Positions 59,178 through 64,000 of a DNA stretch of 64,000 nt are shown here, piece by piece; the first letter of the stretch is position 1, and each line of letters begins with the position of its first letter. A model generated the notes under the pieces. That model had not been told where the DNA came from. It worked only from the letters and a program-made list of their open reading frames with translations, and ran no database searches. Source of the DNA: Mycolicibacterium sp. P9-64 (GTDB taxonomy: Bacteria > Actinomycetota > Actinomycetes > Mycobacteriales > Mycobacteriaceae); the NCBI RefSeq assembly GCF_008329605.1, contig NZ_NPKO01000006.1, forward strand, positions 124,001-188,000, in the 5' to 3' direction. The position numbers and the translations under genes were made by a program.

Positions 59178-60584
59178 TCAGCCCGCCTGCTTCGCTACCC
59201 AGATCGTGCGCAGGTTGGTGAACTCCCCAATCCCCGCAGCGCCAAGCTCACGGCCGTAGCCGCTGCGCTTGATGCCGCCGAAAGGCACTCGGGGATCAGA
59301 GGATACGAACGAGTTGACGAACAGCGCGCCCGATCGGATTCGGCGCCCCACTGCCAGAGCGTGGTCGGTGTCGCGACTCCAGATGCTAGCCGCCAACCCG
59401 TATTCCGTGTCGTTGGCGGTGGCGACCGCCTCGTCGTCGTCATCGACGACGATGAGCGCCGCGACGGGGCCGAAGGTCTCCTCCGCGACCACCGGCATGG
59501 CTGCCGTGACGTCGGTCAGGATCGTGGGTGCGAAGAAGTGCCCTGGCCCCTCGATGCGGTGCCCGCCGCACAACACGCGGGCGCCAAGGGCCACCGAGCC
59601 CTGCACCTGACGCTCAAGCTGTTCGAGGATGTCGGCGCGGGCCAACGGCCCGACGTTCGTGCCGTCGGCGAACGGATCGCCGACCACCATGGTGCTGACG
59701 TTCTCGACGAAGAGCCGCTCAAACTCTTCGGCGACGTCGGAGTGCACGATGATCCGCTTCGCGGCGATGCACGTCTGGCCAGCACACATCAAGCGAGACT
59801 TCGCGGCATGGGCCGCCGCGGTGGCAAGGTCCGCGTCGGCAAGGACGACGAACGGATCGGAGCCGCCCAGTTCGAGCACGCTCTTCTTCAAGGCCTTGCC
59901 CGCGGCGGCCGCCACATGCGCGCCTGCCCGGGTGGACCCCGTCAGGGTCACCGCTGCCACGCGCGGATCGGCGATCACCGTCGACGACACGTCGGGCACC
60001 CGGGCCTCGTCGACGATCAACGATCGCAGCAGCCCGGATGCGAATCCAGCGGCCGCGAACAGTTCTTCGATGGCCAGCGCGCACCCGCTGACGTTCGGAG
60101 CGTGCTTGAGCAAGATGCCGTTGCCCGCGAGCACGGCAGGCACCGCGAATCGGAACAACTGCCACAGCGGGAAGTTCCATGGCATCACCGCGAAGATCAC
60201 GCCCAGCGGCTCGTACACCAGCGTCGTGGACTCCGCGGCCGTCGTGATGCTCTCGGGTTCCAGCAGCGCGGCACCGTTCTCGGCGTAGTGCGTGCAGGCC
60301 CACACGCACTTGGCCACCTCTGCGGCCGATTCGCCGAGGGGCTTGCCCATCTCGGAACTGATCAGCTCGGAGAGCTCGGTGCTGCGGGCTTCCAATGCCT
60401 CCGCGAGCCGTGCAAAGACCGGCGCCCGGTCGGCGGCCGGAACCTGCCCCCATCGCTCGGCCGCCGCGAATACCTCGCCGACGGCCTGGTCGACGTCGTG
60501 GTCGGAATGCACCGGATACGAGGCGAGCTGCTTGCCGTTGGCCGGGTTCCAGGTGACGACGGTGGCGACTTCGGTCGTGGTCAT
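59178..60584 (-). CDS. Aldehyde dehydrogenase of the LacI regulon
   Basis: ATG 60584 follows GAGGAAG and gives 468 residues, a little shorter than typical ALDHs and close to the succinate-semialdehyde group (GabD/YneI). The catalytic Cys is in CAGQTCIAAKRI and the Glu in SVLELGGSDPFVVL. Further motifs are IFAVMPWNFPLWQLFRFAVP and VPFGGIKRSGYGREL. A LacI-type operator lies 50 bp upstream (60634-60647), matching those upstream of the Gfo/Idh gene. It is therefore probably induced with that pathway. The aldehyde is unknown. Confidence 0.93.
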   Translation of the reverse strand: MTTTEVATVVTWNPANGKQLASYPVHSDHDVDQAVGEVFAAAERWGQVPAADRAPVFARLAEALEARSTELSELISSEMGKPLGESAAEVAKCVWACTHYAENGAALLEPESITTAAESTTLVYEPLGVIFAVMPWNFPLWQLFRFAVPAVLAGNGILLKHAPNVSGCALAIEELFAAAGFASGLLRSLIVDEARVPDVSSTVIADPRVAAVTLTGSTRAGAHVAAAAGKALKKSVLELGGSDPFVVLADADLATAAAHAAKSRLMCAGQTCIAAKRIIVHSDVAEEFERLFVENVSTMVVGDPFADGTNVGPLARADILEQLERQVQGSVALGARVLCGGHRIEGPGHFFAPTILTDVTAAMPVVAEETFGPVAALIVVDDDDEAVATANDTEYGLAASIWSRDTDHALAVGRRIRSGALFVNSFVSSDPRVPFGGIKRSGYGRELGAAGIGEFTNLRTIWVAKQAG

Positions 60585-60633
60585 GGGCTTCCTCGTCTCT
60601 GAGTCGTGCGGAGCGCGAACCGCCGAACCGACG

Positions 60634-60647
60634 GGCAAGCGCTTTCC
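60634..60647. promoter_or_regulatory. LacI operator upstream of the ALDH gene
   Basis: GGCAAGCGCTTTCC matches the consensus GGYAAGCGCTTKCC of the two sites at 61882 and 61920. It lies 50 bp upstream of the ALDH start. A half-site GCGCTTGCC and the small palindrome TTGCCGTGGCAA follow at 60665-60680. Confidence 0.85.
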
Positions 60648-60724
60648 CACAAGTTACGGCACGGGCGCTTGCCGTGGCAAGGGTGCAATCGGCGGGGCCG
60701 GGTGCCGCTACCCGATCCGGCGCG

Positions 60725-61792
60725 TCAGTCGGGTGGAGCCAAGGCGCGTCGCCCGGCCGGTGGCGGGGCGGAGCTGGCCCTGACGATCAGATCGGTGGGG
60801 ACGTGGACGTTCCCCGGCCTGGCATCGGCCTCGCTGGACTGGTCGAGCACCAGTTGCATCGCGCTCGCACCCATCTCCTCGAGGGGCAGGCGAACGGTGG
60901 TCAGCGGTGTTCGCAGATCCTTGGCAATCCAGAGATCGTCAAAGCCGATGACTGAGACGTCTTCGGGGACACGGCATTCGAAGACCTCGGTGAGTGCGGC
61001 CATCGCGCCGACCGCCATCAGATCGTTGAGCGCGAACACCGCGGTCAACTGCGGTTGCCGACGGGCCAACTCCAGCATCGCCGAGTAGCCGCCAGCACGG
61101 CTGAAGCCTCCGTCGACGATCGGCAACGTGTCGACGTCGTGGCCCAACGCTGCCCACGCCTTGCTGAAACCCGAGAGACGATCACGGACGGTGATGAGCG
61201 ACGGCGGCCCGGTGACGATGCCGACGTTGCGATGCCCGAGGTCGTGCAGATGCCGCGCCACGTGCGCCGCGCCGCTCGCATTCGCAGGCAGCACACTGGG
61301 GTACGGCAAGTCGTGCTCGCTGATCAGGGCGACGCGGCCACCACCACGTTCGAAGCTGGCCAGGGCATTGTTGAGCGCGTCGCGATGCTGGGCCGCGGTG
61401 GTCCCGCTACCGGCCAACAACAGGGCGCGGACGCGCTGCGCCTGCATCCTCTGCACGTACTGCACCTCGCGTTCGGGGTCGTGGAAGGTGCACGCCAACG
61501 TCGTCAGCAGATTCTGTTCGGCCGCAACGACCATCGCGCCGGAGGCGATCGAAGCGAAGTAGGGATCGTCCACCTCGTGGACCAGTAGGCCGACGACTGC
61601 GGTGGCCGATCGAGCCAACGCTTGTGCCGGCCCGTTCGAGACGTAGCCGAGTTCATCGGCGACACGGCGGATTCGCGCTGCGGTCTGCTCTCCGACCGAT
61701 CGATTGCTTCCGTTCAGCACGCGAGACGCGGTCGCTAGGGAAAGCCCGGCACGTTCGGCCACGTCCTGCAGCGTGACTCCCCCATCGCCCAC
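60725..61792 (-). CDS. LacI-family transcriptional regulator
   Basis: This 355-residue protein has the LacI HTH at residues 6-30 (TLQDVAERAGLSLATASRVL) and hinge helix (ELGYVSNGPAQALARS). The periplasmic-binding-like core shows VVGLLVHEVDDPYFASIASG, NVGIVTGPPSLITVRDRLSG and VSVIGFDDLWIAKDLRTPLT. The operators at 60634, 61882 and 61920 (core AAGCGCTT) are canonical for LacI/GalR proteins. It is divergent from the Gfo/Idh gene and located just upstream of the ALDH. It likely represses both sides and itself; the inducer would be a sugar or polyol. Confidence 0.95.
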   Translation of the reverse strand: MGDGGVTLQDVAERAGLSLATASRVLNGSNRSVGEQTAARIRRVADELGYVSNGPAQALARSATAVVGLLVHEVDDPYFASIASGAMVVAAEQNLLTTLACTFHDPEREVQYVQRMQAQRVRALLLAGSGTTAAQHRDALNNALASFERGGGRVALISEHDLPYPSVLPANASGAAHVARHLHDLGHRNVGIVTGPPSLITVRDRLSGFSKAWAALGHDVDTLPIVDGGFSRAGGYSAMLELARRQPQLTAVFALNDLMAVGAMAALTEVFECRVPEDVSVIGFDDLWIAKDLRTPLTTVRLPLEEMGASAMQLVLDQSSEADARPGNVHVPTDLIVRASSAPPPAGRRALAPPD

Positions 61793-61881
61793 GTGTGCCT
61801 CCTCGTCCAGCCAAGACTATCGCCAACCCGTGCCTGCGCCGATGCAATCCTGCCGTATCGCCGGTCGGCGCCCGACACCAC

Positions 61882-61933
61882 GGTAAGCGCTTGCCTCCGT
61901 GCTTTGCCTATGCTCTGATGGTAAGCGCTTTCC
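61882..61933. promoter_or_regulatory. Paired LacI operators upstream of lacI and Gfo/Idh
   Basis: GGTAAGCGCTTGCC (61882-61895) and GGTAAGCGCTTTCC (61920-61933) are 38 bp apart, in the 178-bp gap between lacI (start 61792) and the Gfo/Idh gene (start 61971). Two sites would permit looping or cooperative binding. Both fit the third site at 60634. Confidence 0.9.
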
Positions 61934-61970
61934 TGACCGTATGCCGTGCATTGCTGCCGAGGAGCCCAAG

Positions 61971-63164
61971 ATGCCACCAGCGACCACCGTCGGAATCATC
62001 ATGAACGGCGCGACCGGACGGATGGGATACCGACAGCACCTCACCCGGTCGATCCTGCCCATCCGCGAGCAAGGCGGTGTCCTGCTATCGGATGGCCGCA
62101 CCCGAGTTCACGTCGAGCCAATCCTGGTCGGACGCGACACGAGCAAGCTGTCGGAGGTGGCGGCCCGCCACGGCATCGAGAACGTCTCGACCGACCTCGA
62201 CAGTTGCCTGCAGGACCCTAGGTGGACGATCTACGCCGACTTCCTAGTGACCAACGCGCGTGTCGCGGCGATCCGCAAGGCGATCGATGCAGGCAAGGCC
62301 ATCTACAGCGAGAAGCCGACGGCCGAAACCGTGGCGGACGCCGTGGACCTGGCGGCGAGGGCACGTGCCGCCGGCATCAAGAACGGCGTCGTGCACGACA
62401 AGATCTACCTGCCCGGCCTGATCAAGCTGAAGCGCCTGATCGACTCCGGATTCTTCGGGCGGATCCTCTCCGTCCGTGGCGAGTTCGGCTACTGGGTCTT
62501 CGAGGGTGACTGGCAGGATGCCCAACGGCCGAGCTGGAACTACCGTGCAGAGGACGGCGGCGGAATCGTGCTGGACATGTTCCCGCACTGGAACTACGTC
62601 CTCGAGCATCTCTTCGGCAGGGTCGAATCCGTCTACGCCCAGACCGCAACCCACATCCCCAGCCGCGTCGACGAGCGGGGCCATCTTTACCCGGCGACCG
62701 CCGACGATGCCGCCTACGGCATCTTCCAGCTAGCCGGTGGCGTTGTTGCACAGATCAACTCGAGTTGGGCTGTTCGGGTCAACCGTGACGAGCTGGTCGA
62801 GTTCCAGGTCGACGGCACGCACGGCAGCGCCGTCGCAGGCCTGTTCTCCTGCAAGGCCCAGCACCGCGTGAACACGCCGAAACCGGTGTGGAATCCCGAC
62901 ATCGCCGACCCACACGACTACCCGACCGACTGGTCCATGGTGCCGAACAATGGGCCCGTCGAGAACGGCTTCAAGTTGCAGTGGGAGCAGTTCATCCGCC
63001 ACGTCGTCGAAGATGGCCCGCACCCGTTCGACTTCCTGTCCGGTGCCCGCGGCGTCCGCCTTGCCGATGCTGCGCTGCAGAGCGCCCGCACCGGACAGCG
63101 GGTCATGCTCGACGAATTGAGTGTTCCACCAACGGCGGCGCTAGCAGACGCCGGCGCGCGATGA
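61971..63164 (+). CDS. Gfo/Idh/MocA-family oxidoreductase
   Basis: ATG 61971 follows GAGGAG and gives 397 residues. The NAD(P)-binding Rossmann start is VGIIMNGATGRMGYRQHLTR. The family Lys is in GKAIYSEKPTAETVADAVDL. The second domain has KNGVVHDKIYLPGLIKLKRL, FGRILSVRGEFGYWV and DGGGIVLDMFPHWNYVLEHL. These enzymes oxidise or epimerise sugars, inositols or their derivatives. The stop overlaps the DUF993 gene by 4 bp. The pair with the LacI regulator suggests a sugar or cyclitol catabolic operon that continues past the window. Confidence 0.93.
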   Translation: MPPATTVGIIMNGATGRMGYRQHLTRSILPIREQGGVLLSDGRTRVHVEPILVGRDTSKLSEVAARHGIENVSTDLDSCLQDPRWTIYADFLVTNARVAAIRKAIDAGKAIYSEKPTAETVADAVDLAARARAAGIKNGVVHDKIYLPGLIKLKRLIDSGFFGRILSVRGEFGYWVFEGDWQDAQRPSWNYRAEDGGGIVLDMFPHWNYVLEHLFGRVESVYAQTATHIPSRVDERGHLYPATADDAAYGIFQLAGGVVAQINSSWAVRVNRDELVEFQVDGTHGSAVAGLFSCKAQHRVNTPKPVWNPDIADPHDYPTDWSMVPNNGPVENGFKLQWEQFIRHVVEDGPHPFDFLSGARGVRLADAALQSARTGQRVMLDELSVPPTAALADAGAR

Positions 63165-64000
63165 CGTCGGTAACACTGCTGAACGGCGATGGCCAGGTCT
63201 ACGAACACCGGCTCACCGGCGTGCCCGTAACCGCGCCGGCGCTGGGCGCCTCGGCGCCGCGAGTGGTCTATGCCGCCGCACACGTCGTGCCTCGCGTCGC
63301 TGCCGAAAACGTCCCCGGTGCGCCCGCGGACCTCGACTGGGATGCCACCCTCGCCTTCCGTCATCACATCTGGTCGTGTGGGCTGGGTGTCGCGGACGCG
63401 ATGGACACCGCACAGCGCAACATGGGGCTCGACCCCACGGCCATCCGCGAACTCATCAAGCGGTCGGCGGCCGAGGCCAAGGGCGTCGGCGGCAAGCTGG
63501 TCGTTGGCGTCAACACCGATGACGTTGGCGACGAGGCGATCTCACTGGACGAGGTCGTCACGGCCTATCTGAACCAGCTGGAGTTCGCCGAGGAGAACGG
63601 CGCCGACGTGGTGCTGATGGCAAGCCGTCATCTGGCGCGCGCAGCGCACTCACCGCAAGACTACGAACGTGTGTACGGCGCGGTGCTTGCCCGCGCGACG
63701 CGTCCGGTGGTCCTGCACTGGCTCGGGCCCGCGTTCGACAGTCAGCTCGAAGGCTACTTCGGGTCGACCGACGTGGTTGCTGCACGCGCCGTGGTACGCC
63801 GCATCATCGAGGAGAACGTCGAGTCGGTTGCAGGGATCAAGATCAGTCTGCTCGACGCCGTCTCCGAGATCGATTTGCGGACAGAGGTTCCCGACTCCGT
63901 CAGGGTGTTCACCGGTGACGACTTCAACTACGTCGACCTGATCGCGGGCGACGGTCGGCACCACTCCGATGCGCTGCTGGGTGCCTTCGCTACCTGCGCT
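63161..64000 (+). CDS. DUF993 protein (dihydrodipicolinate synthase-like), cut by window end
   Basis: ATG 63161 overlaps the Gfo/Idh stop (ATGA). The frame is open for 280 codons to the last base, so the gene continues beyond the window. The protein reads VVYAAAHVVPRVAAENVPGA, VGVNTDDVGDEAISLDEVV, VVLMASRHLARAAHSPQDY and GIKISLLDAVSEIDLR. This is the DUF993 family of TIM-barrel proteins related to dihydrodipicolinate synthase aldolases; the Lys in GIKISLLD is a likely Schiff-base residue. A retro-aldol or dehydratase step on the product of the Gfo/Idh enzyme is plausible. Family members commonly co-occur with sugar isomerases. Confidence 0.88.
   Translation, partial: MTSVTLLNGDGQVYEHRLTGVPVTAPALGASAPRVVYAAAHVVPRVAAENVPGAPADLDWDATLAFRHHIWSCGLGVADAMDTAQRNMGLDPTAIRELIKRSAAEAKGVGGKLVVGVNTDDVGDEAISLDEVVTAYLNQLEFAEENGADVVLMASRHLARAAHSPQDYERVYGAVLARATRPVVLHWLGPAFDSQLEGYFGSTDVVAARAVVRRIIEENVESVAGIKISLLDAVSEIDLRTEVPDSVRVFTGDDFNYVDLIAGDGRHHSDALLGAFATCA

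Overview
The window is high-GC DNA, densely packed with short intergenic gaps and many GTG starts. The gene content (F420-dependent oxidoreductases, LGFP-repeat cell-wall proteins, SnoaL/NTF2 proteins, many SDRs, many TetR/MarR regulators) points to an actinomycete of the Mycobacteriales, most likely an environmental fast-growing mycobacterium (Mycolicibacterium-like). This genus assignment is inferred from gene content only. I see no rRNA, tRNA, CRISPR array, phage or intact insertion sequence.

Layout. 0-5.1 kb is the edge of a purine/N-heterocycle catabolism locus: XdhC end, PucR regulator, a frameshifted F420 reductase, an isochorismatase-type amidohydrolase and an NCS1 permease. 5.2-14.6 kb holds a TetR-controlled FAD monooxygenase plus MFS exporter, a CobW GTPase, a TetR-controlled NTF2/NmrA pair with two 19-bp operators, a CitE-like lyase and a small secreted protein. 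14.6-20.7 kb is looser, with a YiaAB protein, a HAD dehalogenase, a GlxA-type regulator and an HD-hydrolase operon that ends in decayed genes. 20.7-29.8 kb carries a lipoprotein, a 1007-residue AfsR-type regulator, YaeQ, a PPOX protein, a GMC oxidoreductase and an LGFP lipoprotein.

30.0-35.8 kb is the most coherent accessory module: an FMN-dependent (LLM) monooxygenase, an aldehyde dehydrogenase and an AraC regulator, transcribed divergently from a flavin reductase and a RibBA riboflavin enzyme. Four phased half-sites lie in the divergent promoter. The module appears to encode an oxygenase, its reductant and part of its own flavin supply. 35.8-37.5 kb is scarred by an integrase remnant and a deletion that joined a TPP-enzyme gene to an enolase-superfamily gene. 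37.5-41.7 kb is a MarR / SDR / small membrane protein / GH15 operon. 42.8-47.6 kb is a MarR-controlled cluster of oxidoreductases with duplicated SDR-NTF2 pairs. 47.6-54 kb contains an SGNH hydrolase, LysE exporter, peptidoglycan amidase, DinB protein and M20 amidohydrolase with several gene fragments between them. 54-57 kb has ACC deaminase with a divergent GntR regulator and an M48 protease. 57.5-64 kb has a second GMC oxidoreductase and a LacI regulon (ALDH, Gfo/Idh dehydrogenase, DUF993 protein) tied together by near-identical operators.

A recurring theme is gene decay: at least ten truncated, frameshifted or fused coding sequences, several with a readable junction or repair point. Operators are unusually legible; seven probable regulator-site pairs are described.
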